Shown piece by piece: positions 1-10,712 of a stretch of 64,000 bases of DNA. A program made the position numbers and the translations under genes. The notes beneath the pieces are model-generated. The model saw only the letters and a list, made by a program, of their open reading frames with translations, did no database searches and was not told the DNA's origin. Position 1 is the first letter of the stretch. Every line of letters starts with the position of its first letter. The stretch is taken from NCBI RefSeq assembly GCF_007858435.1, contig NZ_VIGW01000004.1, positions 1 through 64,000 of the forward strand, read 5' to 3'. The DNA is from Tsukamurella asaccharolytica. Lineage in GTDB: Bacteria > Actinomycetota > Actinomycetes > Mycobacteriales > Mycobacteriaceae.

Positions 1-132
1 CAATCCGAAACCGAACGCCGAAACGAACTACCCGGATGGCTGCACTTCTACAATCACCACCGACCCCACTCCGCCATCGGAGGCCGCCCACCCATCACCA
101 GGCTGACCAACCTCCCTGGACATCACATCTAG
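1..132 (+). CDS. IS481-type transposase, C-terminal fragment (cut by window edge)
   Basis: An open frame enters from the left edge and stops at TAG 130-132, giving the last 43 residues. They contain WLHFYNHHRPHSAIGG followed by RPPITRL, the C-terminal end of an integrase-core (rve, DDE) transposase of the IS481/IS3 kind, where YN.HRPH follows the last catalytic Glu. The catalytic DDE residues would lie outside the window, so I cannot tell whether the element is intact. I did not identify a terminal inverted repeat in the 110 bp before the next gene. Confidence 0.8.
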   Translation, partial: QSETERRNELPGWLHFYNHHRPHSAIGGRPPITRLTNLPGHHI

Positions 133-241
133 AGGGCGAGCGCGGCGCCCGACGTGACTGCGGGCCACCGTGTCGTTCTGGGTTGGACGCGTACGCGACA
201 ACCGTACCTCCCGGCCTTCCACCCGGTAGGTACCGTGGGGC

Positions 242-808
242 GTGCCCACGGAACTCCAGCGGATGCTCACCGGCGAGCGGTACCGCGACAGCGATCCCGC
301 GCTCGTCGCGATGCGGAAGTCGTGCGGACGGTTGCTCGACCGGTTCAACGCCACCGTCGCGGACGACGACGCGGAGCGCTCTCAGATCCTCCACGCACTC
401 CTCGGCGGCATCGGCGACGGCTCGTGGGTCGTGCCGCGCTTCCAGTGCGACTACGGGGCGCACATCACCATCGGTGCCAACAGTTTCCTCAACTACGACG
501 CGATCCTCATGGACTGCGCTCCCATCACGATCGGCGACGACTGCTCGATCGGGCCACGGGTGCAGCTGCTCACGGCGCTGCACCCCGTCGAGGACCACGC
601 GGCGCGCCGGGCGCGGTGGGAGACGGCGGAGCCGATCACGATCGGCGACAACGTCTGGTTCGGCGGCGGCGTCATCGTGTGCCCCGGCGTCACGATCGGG
701 CGGAACGCCGTGATCGGCGCCGGCAGCGTGGTGACCCGCGACGTCCCGGACCACGTCGTCGCCGTCGGCAACCCGTGCCGCGTCGTGCGCTCGCTCCCCG
801 TCGAATAG
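242..808 (+). CDS. Sugar/maltose O-acetyltransferase-like (LbH hexapeptide repeat)
   Basis: The 188-residue product is a left-handed beta-helix acyltransferase of the MAT/GAT group, which moves acetyl from acetyl-CoA to a sugar hydroxyl. The N-terminal Mac-type segment begins TELQRMLTGERYRDSDP. Hexapeptide repeats follow (ITIGANSFLNYDAI, ITIGDDCSIGPRV, ITIGDNVWFGGGVIVCPGVTIG), with the family's late GAGSVVTRDVP and VGNPCRVVR segments. A likely catalytic His is in LTALHP. Length is normal for maltose acetyltransferase (about 185). The GTG start at 242 gives the family N-terminus. It lies beside an IS remnant and is not obviously in an operon. The true acceptor sugar cannot be told from sequence. 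Confidence 0.85.
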   Translation: MPTELQRMLTGERYRDSDPALVAMRKSCGRLLDRFNATVADDDAERSQILHALLGGIGDGSWVVPRFQCDYGAHITIGANSFLNYDAILMDCAPITIGDDCSIGPRVQLLTALHPVEDHAARRARWETAEPITIGDNVWFGGGVIVCPGVTIGRNAVIGAGSVVTRDVPDHVVAVGNPCRVVRSLPVE

Positions 809-946
809 TCGCCTGCGCGCACGCGCGCACCGGTCCTGGATTCGGACCACGCTGAGCGGGACGGTTCCGACACCGTGGCGTACTCGGCAGAGTGTCCTCG
901 CACACCGGACGAGTCCGCTCGTCCGCCCCAGCCGCAGGAGTTCAGC

Positions 947-1900
947 ATGAGTACCCTCGTCATCGTCGCGTTCGTCGGTCTGCTCGGGCAACTCGTGGAC
1001 GGGAGTCTCGGGATGGCCTTCGGTGTGACCGCGACGACCTTCCTCGTCGCGCTCACCACGCTCTCGCCCGCCGCCATCAGCGCGACGATCCACCTCGCCG
1101 AGATCGGCACGAGCGCCGTGTCCGGCGCTTCGCACTGGCGGTTCGGAAACGTCGACTGGAAGGTCGTGCGTCGCATCGGAATCCCCGGGGCGATCGGCGC
1201 CTTCGCCGGGGCGACGGTGCTCTCGAATCTCTCCACCGAGGTCGCCAAGCCGTTGATGTCCTCGATCCTCCTGCTGCTCGGCCTGTACGTGCTGCTGCGC
1301 TTCACGTTCCGCGGTATCGACACCAAGAACCTGGGCAAGCCGCTGCGGTCACGCTTTCTCGCTCCGCTCGGCCTTTTCGGTGGCTTCGTCGACGCCACGG
1401 GCGGTGGCGGCTGGGGCCCCGTCGGCACTCCGGCGCTGCTGGCTTCGGGCCGGATGGAGCCGCGCAAGGTGGTCGGCACGATCGACACCAGCGAGTTCCT
1501 CATCGCCCTGGCGGCTTCGCTCGGGTTCCTGGCGAACCTGGGGGGCGAGGGTGTGAACTTCGCGTACGCCGGGGCGATCCTGCTGGGCGGCGTCATCGCG
1601 GCGCCGTTCGCGGCATGGCTTGTGCGGCACTTCCCGCCGCGACTGCTCGGCGCTTCGGTGGGCGGCCTGATCATCCTCACCAACGCCAGGACGCTCATGG
1701 GCAAAGACGCCCTCGCCCTCGACCCCGGCACTCAGCGCGTCGTCTACATCCTGATCGTCGCGGGCTGGATCGCCGCCTTCGCGTACTCCTTCGTTCAGTA
1801 CCGCCGCGACTCCGCACTCGAGTCCGCCGACTCCATCAGCGATCTGGCAGCCCGCAACGCGACCGCCGCCGGTGAGGAGAAGGCGACCGCGCCCGCCTGA
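947..1900 (+). CDS. TauE/SafE-family membrane permease (sulfite/anion exporter-like)
   Basis: This 317-residue integral membrane protein of the TauE/SafE (DUF81) family has about eight hydrophobic segments in two pseudo-repeats. The hallmark is the paired glycine-rich motif, seen as DGSLGMAFGVTATTFL near residue 18 and as GGFVDATGGGGWGPVGTP near residue 150. Members export sulfite, sulfoacetate or related organosulfur anions; the substrate here is unknown. ATG 947 has an AGGAG ribosome site about ten bases upstream, so I prefer it to an in-frame start at 875. The C-terminal tail (from about residue 285) is hydrophilic and probably cytoplasmic. It is convergent with the next gene, with only 49 bp between stops. 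Confidence 0.85.
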   Translation: MSTLVIVAFVGLLGQLVDGSLGMAFGVTATTFLVALTTLSPAAISATIHLAEIGTSAVSGASHWRFGNVDWKVVRRIGIPGAIGAFAGATVLSNLSTEVAKPLMSSILLLLGLYVLLRFTFRGIDTKNLGKPLRSRFLAPLGLFGGFVDATGGGGWGPVGTPALLASGRMEPRKVVGTIDTSEFLIALAASLGFLANLGGEGVNFAYAGAILLGGVIAAPFAAWLVRHFPPRLLGASVGGLIILTNARTLMGKDALALDPGTQRVVYILIVAGWIAAFAYSFVQYRRDSALESADSISDLAARNATAAGEEKATAPA

Positions 1901-1949
1901 TTCCGCGCCACGTCATCCACGCATCCGCAGGCCGATGGTCTCGTGGAAC

Positions 1950-3191
1950 TCATGGTGTGGGAACCCGGCCCCGCGTCCACGTGGTGATCGCCGCGGGCCC
2001 GCGGCCGCGGTCGAGGCCCCGCACCAGCACTGCGCAACCGATACCGGAGAGCACCATCCCGGTCGCGAAGGCCGCCGGGTAACCGAGCGTGTCGCCCACG
2101 ATGGCGCCGGCGAATCCGGCGAGCCCCTGGGCCGCGACCACGGCGCTCGCGAGCAACGTGTAATCCGCGCCGGCATCGTCGCGCTCGCACGCGTCCATCA
2201 TCAGCGTGAACAGCGCGACGAGCGCGGCGCCGCCGAAGACGTGCTCGAGCACCGTCGCCGAGATCACCATGGCGCTTCCGCCGATCCCGAGCGCCGCCGC
2301 GACGAACAGTCCGACCGCGAGCGTCTGGCTGACGCCGCCGAACAGCAGGGCCGGTCGCCGCCCGTAGCGGTACGCGAGCCAGCCGCCGAGCGCCGATCCG
2401 GCGAGGGCGCCCGCCGAGCTCAGGGCGCCGCTCACCAGGGCGATCTGCTGCAGCGTCAGCCCGGCGTCGTGCAGGAACGGGCCGGCGATCGACGACGCCA
2501 TGGAGTTGCCGAACTTGTAGGCCACGAGGAGGCCGATCAGGGTGATCACCCCGGGCCGGCGGAGTCGGCGCCACCATGCCGTGCCCAGGCGGCCGCGACG
2601 GTCCTGCCCCCTGCTGGACCGCTGCACCTCGCCGGACGGCTCGTCGCGTGCCAGTAGGACCACGGGGACCGTGCACAGGAGGATGAGCCCGCCCAGGGTG
2701 AGCAGCAGCACGCGCCAGCCGCTCTCCGCGTAGATCCACAGCAGCCCGCCGCCCCCGGCGATCATGCCGAGCCGGTAGGCGCCCGTCTGGATGCCGTTGC
2801 CGACTCCTCGTTCGCGCGGGCCGAGGAGGCGGACCGCGAGGCCGTCGGTGGCGACGTCCTGGGTGGCCGAGAGCAGGTTGATGGCGGCGATGGCGACGAA
2901 CAGCCACCGCAGCGAGCCGGCGAGGTCGGTCGCGGCCAGGGCGAAGACCACGCCCGCGGAGCCGAGCTGGGTGGCGAGCAACCATTGCCGTCGGGTGCCG
3001 ATCCGGTCGACGGCGGGCGCCCACAGGAATTTCAGGCCCCAGGGCAGGTAGAGCAGGGAGGTGAGGCTGATCGCTGTCAGGGACAGGCCCGCGTCGCGCA
3101 GTAGCACGGGGATCGCCTGGGTGAAGAAGCCGAAGGGGAGCCCCTGGGCGAAGTACAGCCCTGTCAGGAGGACGAAAACGCGCAGTGGCAC
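1950..3191 (-). CDS. MFS transporter, AmpG/RhtX-like
   Basis: The 413-residue carrier has about twelve hydrophobic segments and a charged central loop at residues 195-215. The N-terminus (LTGLYFAQGLPFGFFTQAIP) and the segment LWAPAVDRIGTRRQW are typical of the PAT/AmpG-like branch of the major facilitator superfamily, which includes AmpG muropeptide permeases and RhtX/FptX siderophore importers. NLLSATQDVATDGLAVRLL is another motif of this branch. The second half has the MFS loop YRYGRRPALLFGG. Start is GTG at 3191. The substrate is not determinable; muropeptide or siderophore uptake are both possible, and the neighbouring Rpf gene makes cell-wall turnover a weak suggestion only. Confidence 0.75.
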   Translation of the reverse strand: MPLRVFVLLTGLYFAQGLPFGFFTQAIPVLLRDAGLSLTAISLTSLLYLPWGLKFLWAPAVDRIGTRRQWLLATQLGSAGVVFALAATDLAGSLRWLFVAIAAINLLSATQDVATDGLAVRLLGPRERGVGNGIQTGAYRLGMIAGGGGLLWIYAESGWRVLLLTLGGLILLCTVPVVLLARDEPSGEVQRSSRGQDRRGRLGTAWWRRLRRPGVITLIGLLVAYKFGNSMASSIAGPFLHDAGLTLQQIALVSGALSSAGALAGSALGGWLAYRYGRRPALLFGGVSQTLAVGLFVAAALGIGGSAMVISATVLEHVFGGAALVALFTLMMDACERDDAGADYTLLASAVVAAQGLAGFAGAIVGDTLGYPAAFATGMVLSGIGCAVLVRGLDRGRGPAAITTWTRGRVPTP

Positions 3192-3254
3192 CCCGCGATT
3201 CTGACAGTCCGCGCGAGGCGAGGCGCGGTCAGGGCGCGGGAGGCGGGACGGAAA

Positions 3255-3301
3255 GACGCCGGTGGCGGCCGATTCACAAGGAATCGACCGCCACCGGCGT
3301 C
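3255..3301 (-). terminator. Hairpin terminator of the Rpf-like gene
   Basis: A 21-bp inverted repeat with one mismatch and a five-base loop (arms 3255-3275 and 3281-3301, beginning GACGCCGGTGGCGG) lies 24 bp past the stop of the minus-strand Rpf gene. On that strand it is followed by TTTCC, as expected for intrinsic termination. It could also end transcripts arriving from the other direction. Confidence 0.75.
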
Positions 3302-3324
3302 AGTCTTAACGCGCTGGGTGCGAC

Positions 3325-3993
<669 letters not shown>

Positions 3994-4130
3994 TTATGCC
4001 AGGTCACGCAGAAGAATGCTAGCAATAGCTCGCATGGGCAATGACCTGCGGAAAGTGACGGCAATCACACGAAAATTGTGGCTCCGGTCACCGAAACGCT
4101 GGATCACGAAACGGTCAAGTCGGACCAGGA

Positions 4131-5480
4131 TCAGGCGGTGCGCGCGGTGCGGTATCGCGCCAGAGTGACCTCGCGCTCGTGCGCGTGGTCGACAATCCGA
4201 GCCGGATAGCCGTGTGCGTAGCCGTCCTCGTGCTTCCACGGCGTGAGGGCTGCCGCACCGTCGAGGTGACGGAGCTCGGGGATGTATCTGCGGACGTAAT
4301 CGCCCTGCGGGTCGAATTTCTCAGCCTGGGCAGTGGGGTTGAACACCCGGAAGTAAGGTGCCGCGTCGGTCCCCGTCCCCGCGACCCACTGCCACCCGTG
4401 AGCGTTCGACGCCGCGTCGCCGTCGATCAGGAGGTCCAGGAAGTGCGCGGCGCCGTGCGGCCACCAGACGTGCAGGTCCTTGGAGAGGAAACTCGCGACC
4501 ACCATGCGCACCCGGTTGTGCATCCAGCCCTCCGAGAGGAGCTGTCGCATGCCCGCGTCGACCAGGGGGAAGCCGGTCTCCCCGCGCTGCCAGGCCGTGA
4601 AATCCTCGCCGGGGTCCGTGTATTCGAGTCCGGCGAGGGCGTCCGTCAGATCCGTGTGCAGCGAGCCCGGGTTGTGATGGAGGACGTCGGCGTAGAAGTC
4701 GCGCCAGCACAGCTCTGAGGAGAACTTCAGCGCGCCCTCGCCGGCACCGAGGTCCGCGAGGAGGGTGCGCGGATGGACGGCGCCCACCTTGAGGTAGGGG
4801 GACAGGCGGGACGAGGCGTCGAGATCCGGCCGGTCGCGCTCCTGTGCGTAGCGCGGCAGGTCGTCGGAGCGGAACCGCTGCCACCGCGCGAGCGCCTCCT
4901 CCTCGCCCGCCGGCGGAAGTTCGACGGGGCTCGAGCCGTGGAGGTTCTTCAGCGAGGTGCGCGCGGCATCCCCCGGCGTCGAAGGGGGGCACCACTGCAC
5001 CGGATCGGACAGGCGGGCGGGCCCGGGCCACCGGTGCTCGCGCCACGCGCGCTGGAAGGCGCTGAAGACGCGGTACGGCGTACCGTCGGCCTTCGTGATC
5101 CGACCGGGGGTTACGGCGTAGGGAGAACCCGTCTCCACCCACTCGATGTCGTTCTCGGCGAGGATTTCTCGTACGACATCATCGCGACGCCTGCCGAAGG
5201 GTGTGGTCTCCCGGCTCACGTGGACGGCGGTCGCTCCCACGGCGCGCGCGGCCGCGAGCACCTCCTCGGCGGGAGAACCCGTGCGCACTTCGAGTCCGCC
5301 GTCGAGCTGCGCGTCGAGCGCGAGCACGTTGGCGGCGAACCAGGATCCGCGCGGGCCGTCGCGCAGCAGTGCCGGATCGAGGACCATCAGCGGCAGCACG
5401 TCGCCGTCCGCCGCTGCTGCGCACAGTGCGGGATTGTCGCCCAGGCGCAGATCGCGCCGCGCCCACCAGATCACGGTCAT
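4131..5480 (-). CDS. phrB: Deoxyribodipyrimidine photo-lyase (CPD photolyase)
   Basis: The 449-residue enzyme belongs to the photolyase/cryptochrome family and reverses cyclobutane pyrimidine dimers with blue light and reduced FADH. The N-terminal Rossmann domain starts MTVIWWARRDLRLGDNPAL. The FAD-binding helical domain begins near residue 195 with SRLSPYLKVGAVHPRTLL and carries ELCWRDFYADVLHH, GFPLVDAGMRQL, GWMHNRVRMVVASFL, the KDLHVWWPHGAAHF segment and DGDAASNAHGWQWVAGTGTDAAP, all class I photolyase signatures. Length and order are normal. The ATG at 5480 gives the usual N-terminus. The gene stands alone, facing the leader of the Rpf-like gene across about 200 bp with no clear regulator nearby. 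Confidence 0.93.
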   Translation of the reverse strand: MTVIWWARRDLRLGDNPALCAAAADGDVLPLMVLDPALLRDGPRGSWFAANVLALDAQLDGGLEVRTGSPAEEVLAAARAVGATAVHVSRETTPFGRRRDDVVREILAENDIEWVETGSPYAVTPGRITKADGTPYRVFSAFQRAWREHRWPGPARLSDPVQWCPPSTPGDAARTSLKNLHGSSPVELPPAGEEEALARWQRFRSDDLPRYAQERDRPDLDASSRLSPYLKVGAVHPRTLLADLGAGEGALKFSSELCWRDFYADVLHHNPGSLHTDLTDALAGLEYTDPGEDFTAWQRGETGFPLVDAGMRQLLSEGWMHNRVRMVVASFLSKDLHVWWPHGAAHFLDLLIDGDAASNAHGWQWVAGTGTDAAPYFRVFNPTAQAEKFDPQGDYVRRYIPELRHLDGAAALTPWKHEDGYAHGYPARIVDHAHEREVTLARYRTARTA

Positions 5481-5552
5481 GCCCGCAACGCTACAGACGC
5501 CGAGCGGGGCGCCGCCAGACGGCGACGCCCCGCTCGACCTGGGTCGACGGTC

Positions 5553-6794
5553 CTACTTCAGCTGTGAGCTGTTGAGGTTGAGGTGTCGGCGCGCGATGAT
5601 CAGCTGCTGGATCTGCTGCGTGCCCTCGAAGATGTCGAGGATCTTCGAGTCGCGGGCCCACTTCTCGAGCAGGGTGCGCTCCGAGTAGCCGAGCGCCCCC
5701 GCGAGTTCGACGGCCTTGAGGGTCACATCGGAGCCGACCCGACCGGCCTTGGCCTTCGCCATCGACGCGTTCATCGAGTTGGGAATCTTGTTGTCCGCCA
5801 TCCAGCCCGACTTCAGCGTCAGCTGGTACGCGGCCTCCCAGTCCGACTCGAGCCGGATGAACTCCGCTGCGGCGTGCGGCAGTGTGTTCACCGGCGCGTC
5901 GTAGTCGATGACGATCCCGGCATCCTCCAGCACGGTGCGCAGCTCCTCGAGCGAGGCGCGGGCGCAGCCGATGGCCATGGCGGCCACCAACGGGCGGGTG
6001 TTGTCGAAGGTCTGCATGACCCCGGCGAAACCCTTCTCCACGTTCACCTCGGGGCTGCCGAGGATGTTCTCGAACGGGATGCGGCAGTCCTCGAACCGGA
6101 TCTCCGCGGTGTCGGAGGCGCGGATGCCGAGCTTGTGCTCGAGCCGGGCCACCGTGACGCCGGGATGCTCGCGGGGCACCACGAAGGACTTGATCGCGGC
6201 GCGGCCGGCGCTCTTGTCGACGGTCGCCCACACGACGATGTGGTCGGCGCGCGCGCCCGAGGTCACGAAGATCTTGGTGCCGTTGAGCACCCACTCGTCA
6301 CCATCGCGGGTCGCCGTGGCGCTGACTGCGGCCGAGTCCGAGCCGAACGAGGGCTCGGTGATCGCCATCGAGGCCCAGACCTTGCCGAAGCGCTCGAGCT
6401 GCTCGTCGGTCGCGACCGCGGCGATGGCAGCGTTGCCGAGCCCCTGGTAGGGGAAGGCGAGCATGAGGCCGGTGTCGCCCCAGCACATCTCGATCGCGTT
6501 GATGATCGACTCCATGGTGCCGCCGTTGCGGCTGCCCGCCGTGACGTCGGGCGGCGTGGGCTTGGGCTTCTCCTCGCCCTCGCTCTTCTTCCGGTCGCCC
6601 GACGCGGCCGACGGCGCCTGGCCCGCATCGGCCAGCCCGTCGTAGAGGGCGGCGATGGTGTCGAGCTCCTTGGGGTACTCGTGCTCGGCGAGGTCGTACT
6701 TGCGCGAGATGGGGCGGAAGATCTCGGCCGCGCCCTGGTGCGACATCTCGGCCGACGCCTTCAGCTTCTTGGGGAGTTCCAGATTGATTGCCAT
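5553..6794 (-). CDS. Acyl-CoA dehydrogenase (FadE23-like subunit)
   Basis: This 413-residue FAD-dependent acyl-CoA dehydrogenase catalyses alpha,beta-desaturation of acyl-CoA in beta-oxidation. Seen: SMAITEPSFGSDSAAVSATA (FAD/substrate loop), WVLNGTKIFVTSGARADHIVVWA, GVTVARLEHKLGIRASDTAEIRFEDCRIP, and near the C-terminus ILDIFEGTQQIQQLIIARR, where the Glu of FEGT is the usual catalytic base. ATG 6794 starts MAINLELPKK. It lies 35 bp behind a second acyl-CoA dehydrogenase on the same strand. The pair matches M. tuberculosis fadE24-fadE23 (Rv3139-Rv3140), so the two products may form one mixed complex; that is inferred from paired fadE genes known to make alpha2beta2 enzymes in Mycobacteriales. 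A low-complexity K/E-rich insert at residues 63-80 is unusual. Confidence 0.88.
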   Translation of the reverse strand: MAINLELPKKLKASAEMSHQGAAEIFRPISRKYDLAEHEYPKELDTIAALYDGLADAGQAPSAASGDRKKSEGEEKPKPTPPDVTAGSRNGGTMESIINAIEMCWGDTGLMLAFPYQGLGNAAIAAVATDEQLERFGKVWASMAITEPSFGSDSAAVSATATRDGDEWVLNGTKIFVTSGARADHIVVWATVDKSAGRAAIKSFVVPREHPGVTVARLEHKLGIRASDTAEIRFEDCRIPFENILGSPEVNVEKGFAGVMQTFDNTRPLVAAMAIGCARASLEELRTVLEDAGIVIDYDAPVNTLPHAAAEFIRLESDWEAAYQLTLKSGWMADNKIPNSMNASMAKAKAGRVGSDVTLKAVELAGALGYSERTLLEKWARDSKILDIFEGTQQIQQLIIARRHLNLNSSQLK

Positions 6795-6829
6795 GAGGGT
6801 TCTTTCTTCTGCTCTGAAGTCGAAGGGGC

Positions 6830-8197
6830 CTAGAGGACGACGACGCCCTCGGCGATGCCGACGGCGCGCAGGTCGCGGTACCAGCGCTCCACGGGGTGCT
6901 CCTTGGTGAACCCGTGCCCGCCGAGGAGCTGGACGCCGTCCAGCCCGATCCGCATGCCCTTGTCGGTGGCGAACTTCCGTGCGAGCGCGGCCTCGCGGCC
7001 GAAGGACAGGCCCTGCTCCGCGCGCGAGGCGCCGCGCCACACGAGCAGCTCCAGGCCGTCGACCTCAGTCGCCATGTCGGCCACGGCGAAGGCCACGGCC
7101 TGGCGATGCGCGATCGGCTCGCCGAAGGCCTCACGCTCCTTGACGTACGGGGTCACGTAGTCGAGCACGGCGCGTGCCGTGCCGAGTGCGAGCGCCGACC
7201 AGCCGAGGCGGGCCAGTCGCACCACGTCGGTGTAGTTCTGGGCGGCGGTGTCCAGGTCGACCTCGCCCAGCAGCGCGGTCCCGGGGACCTTCACGTCGTC
7301 GAGGTTCAGGCGGCCCAGAGAGGCGGCACGCAGGCCCATGCTCGGGTCGCCCTCGACGATCACGCCGTCGGTGCCCGATTCGACGATGAACAGCGCGGGC
7401 TTGCCCTCCAGCTCGGCGCCGACCACGAACAGCTCTGCCGAGCCGGCTTGCGGCACCATCGACTTCACGCCGTTGAGCACGAACCCCTCCGCGGTGCGGG
7501 TGGCCTTGGTGGACAGCGCGAACGGGTTGAACAGCGCGCCGGGCTCGGCGATCACCACGGAGGACTGCGGCACGGACTCGCCCGCGTACTCCTTGAGGTA
7601 GGTCTGCTGCTGGCCGTCGGAGCCGAACTGCGCGAGCGTGACCGCGACGCCGCTCGGGGCGAGGATCGGCAGCGCCAGGCCCATGTCGCCGTGGGCGAGC
7701 GCCGCGGCCACGAGGGCGTTGGTCACCGCGCCGCGGTCGCTGCCCGCACCGTCGAGCTCCTCGGGCACGTTGATCATCGTGATGCCGAGCTCCGTGGCGC
7801 GCTCGAGCAGCGAGGCCGGGGCCGCCGTCGCCGCGTCGGCCTCGGCGGCAGCCGGGCGGACGATCTCGGCGGCGAAGTCCCGCACGGTGTCGACGATCAT
7901 CTGCTGCTCGTCGTCCGGAGTGAGGTCGTAGTTCGACTTCGTGCTCGAGGTCAGCCGCTGGGGCTTACCGGTGCCGGAGACGGCCTTGAACGTGCGGTTC
8001 GCGGCGCCGAGCGCCTTGAAGCCGTGTTTGGTGCCCTCGTAGGCGACGCGGTTCACCACGTCCTGCAGGCCGCGGTTCTGCACGAAGGGGGTCTGCACCA
8101 CGGCCATCAGGGCGCGGATCAGCTGGCCGGTCGGGTTCCGCCGGATCGGGTTCTTCCCGATGGCGCTGGTGTCCCGGGGATCGGTTGACGTGCTCAT
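6830..8197 (-). CDS. Acyl-CoA dehydrogenase (FadE24-like subunit)
   Basis: The 455-residue product is the larger member of the acyl-CoA dehydrogenase pair. An N-terminal extension of about 100 residues (NPIRRNPTGQLIRALMAVVQ, then basic segments) precedes the ACAD fold, which begins near YDLTPDDEQQMIVDTVRDFA. Recognisable parts are INVPEELDGAGSDRGAVTNA, VVIAEPGALFNPFALSTKA, FVLNGVKSMVPQAGSAELFVV and the C-terminal LLGGHGFTKEHPVERWYRDL. The C-terminus ends IAEGVVVL rather than the usual EGT motif, so catalysis may rest mainly on the partner. I chose ATG 8197 (MSTSTDP); ATG 8206 is equally possible. Two matching dyad sites lie upstream at 8261-8299 and probably bind the repressor. Confidence 0.85.
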   Translation of the reverse strand: MSTSTDPRDTSAIGKNPIRRNPTGQLIRALMAVVQTPFVQNRGLQDVVNRVAYEGTKHGFKALGAANRTFKAVSGTGKPQRLTSSTKSNYDLTPDDEQQMIVDTVRDFAAEIVRPAAAEADAATAAPASLLERATELGITMINVPEELDGAGSDRGAVTNALVAAALAHGDMGLALPILAPSGVAVTLAQFGSDGQQQTYLKEYAGESVPQSSVVIAEPGALFNPFALSTKATRTAEGFVLNGVKSMVPQAGSAELFVVGAELEGKPALFIVESGTDGVIVEGDPSMGLRAASLGRLNLDDVKVPGTALLGEVDLDTAAQNYTDVVRLARLGWSALALGTARAVLDYVTPYVKEREAFGEPIAHRQAVAFAVADMATEVDGLELLVWRGASRAEQGLSFGREAALARKFATDKGMRIGLDGVQLLGGHGFTKEHPVERWYRDLRAVGIAEGVVVL

Positions 8198-8260
8198 CTC
8201 CACCATCTCGTCGTCGTGGCGGCGCAGGTCGTGGGCTGGTCCCTGACCCCGCGCCGTCAA

Positions 8261-8299
8261 CTTACTCATCAGTCAGATGGGACCTTACTCCTCGGTAAG
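8261..8299. promoter_or_regulatory. Twin dyad operator upstream of the fadE pair
   Basis: Two near-identical 16-bp sites, CTTACTCATCAGTCAG (8261-8276) and CTTACTCCTCGGTAAG (8284-8299), are spaced 23 bp centre to centre. The second has a clean dyad (CTTAC...GTAAG). Size and spacing fit a TetR-type repressor of fatty-acid genes. They lie between the divergent fadE pair start and the stop of the HisN gene, so they most likely control the fadE genes. Confidence 0.6.
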
Positions 8300-8338
8300 A
8301 TCGGTGCCAAGAGATGGGATGAATCATCCTTCGGCGTA

Positions 8339-9139
8339 TCAGGGAGTCAGACGTCGCAGCACCTGCGGGTGCAGAATCGGGTTCGCCGCGACCGCCGAGC
8401 CCGCGTGCGGGCCAGGCGTCCCGTCCGTGCCCGTGAACAGCCCCCCGGCCTCGCGCACCACGATCTCGACGGCGGCCAGGTCCCAGAGCGAGACCTCCGG
8501 TTCCACCGCGATGTCCACCGCGCCCTCCGCGACCAAGCAGTAGCTCCAGAAGTCGCCGTAGCCGCGCAGGCGCCAGGCGTCCTCGGCCAGCGCGAGGAAT
8601 CGGTCGCGGCCCGCCCGGTCGGCGAAGTAGGACAGGTCCGAGAAGGAGATGCTGGCGTCCCCGATCTCGCCGACCCCGGAAACCGAGATCCGGCGCGGCT
8701 CGCCACCGTCGAACTGCGTGTAGGCGCCGGCTCCCGTGGAGGCGAACCACCGGCGCCGCAGCGCGGGCGCCGAGACCACCCCGACCACGGGCACGCCGTC
8801 CTCGAGCAGTGCGATCAAGGTGGACCAGACCGGGACGGCGCGCACGTAGTTCTTCGTGCCGTCGATCGGGTCGAGCACCCACTGCCGGCCCGCGAAGACG
8901 GCCTCGCCGCCGAACTCCTCGCCGAGCACCGCATCGCCGGGGCGCTCCGCGGCGAGCCGCTCGCGGATCAGGGTCTCGGTGGCGAGGTCCGCGTCGGAGA
9001 CGGGCGTGAGGTCGGGCTTCGCGTCGACCCTGAGGTCCAGGGCGCCGAACCGTGCCATGGTCAGCTCGTCGGCCGCGTCCGCGAGGGCGAGGGCCAGGGT
9101 GAGATCGGGGTGCGGGGGGTTCGACGGTGCGCTCGACAT
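8339..9139 (-). CDS. hisN: Histidinol-phosphatase, inositol-monophosphatase family
   Basis: The 266-residue phosphatase has the IMPase fold, which uses two or three Mg ions. Metal-binding motifs are GEEFGG near residue 75 (Glu), [19 protein letters not shown] near residue 90 (DxxDGT), and [17 protein letters not shown] near residue 215 (WD). The M. tuberculosis neighbour of fadE24 (Rv3137) is the HisN-type histidinol phosphatase of histidine biosynthesis, so orthology by position supports that role; inositol or other phosphate esters remain possible. ATG 9139 ([10 protein letters not shown]) is preferred over an in-frame GTG at 9166 because it begins just before the conserved helix [13 protein letters not shown]. 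It is transcribed divergently from the prfB group. Confidence 0.85.
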   Translation of the reverse strand: MSSAPSNPPHPDLTLALALADAADELTMARFGALDLRVDAKPDLTPVSDADLATETLIRERLAAERPGDAVLGEEFGGEAVFAGRQWVLDPIDGTKNYVRAVPVWSTLIALLEDGVPVVGVVSAPALRRRWFASTGAGAYTQFDGGEPRRISVSGVGEIGDASISFSDLSYFADRAGRDRFLALAEDAWRLRGYGDFWSYCLVAEGAVDIAVEPEVSLWDLAAVEIVVREAGGLFTGTDGTPGPHAGSAVAANPILHPQVLRRLTP

Positions 9140-9201
9140 GCGAGAACGGTAGCGGAGGCCGGACACGGGCGCGGGGCGGTCCCTGTCGGTAATCTGGGCA
9201 T

Positions 9202-9590
9202 ATGGAATGGATCTGGGTGCTCTTGCTCGCCGCCATGCTGGGTGCGCTGGTCGTCATGTGGCAGCGCTCCAAGCGCGGCACGCTCGGCACCGCGCCCGCG
9301 GGCCCCGGCATGGAGGACGGGACTCTCACGCTCAGCGGCGTGAGCCCGCGCCCCGTCGAACCCGACCAGAAGGGCCAGGCCTTCGTGACCGTCTCCGGCA
9401 CCGTCGAGGGCCCGACGACGCCGCCCACGCACGTCTACCGACGGCTGATCGTGGACTTCGCGGAGCGCTGGCCGGAAGTCGGGGACCGGCTGCCCGTGTT
9501 CTACAAGGTGGGCAAGGTCGACAGCTCGTGGCAGCTCGGCAGCCTCACCCCGCCACCGGATCCGTACGGCGGGCCGGGCCAGTATCCTGG

Positions 9591-9594
<4 letters not shown>
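9202..9594 (+). CDS. Small single-pass membrane protein upstream of prfB
   Basis: The 130-residue protein begins [20 protein letters not shown], one transmembrane helix, followed by RSKRG (positive-inside) and a soluble domain of about 105 residues ([39 protein letters not shown]). I do not recognise the soluble domain. ATG 9202 follows a TAATCTGGGCATA stretch closely, so translation may be leaderless. Its TGA overlaps the GTG start of prfB as GTGA, which suggests translational coupling. Such an arrangement points to co-expression, not to a shared biochemical role. Confidence 0.7.

Positions 9595-10701
<1,107 letters not shown>

Positions 10702-10712
<11 letters not shown>

Noticed and set aside
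3994-4239. Small minus-strand frame between the Rpf leader and the photolyase
   Set aside because: Overlaps the photolyase end, no ribosome site, no motif.
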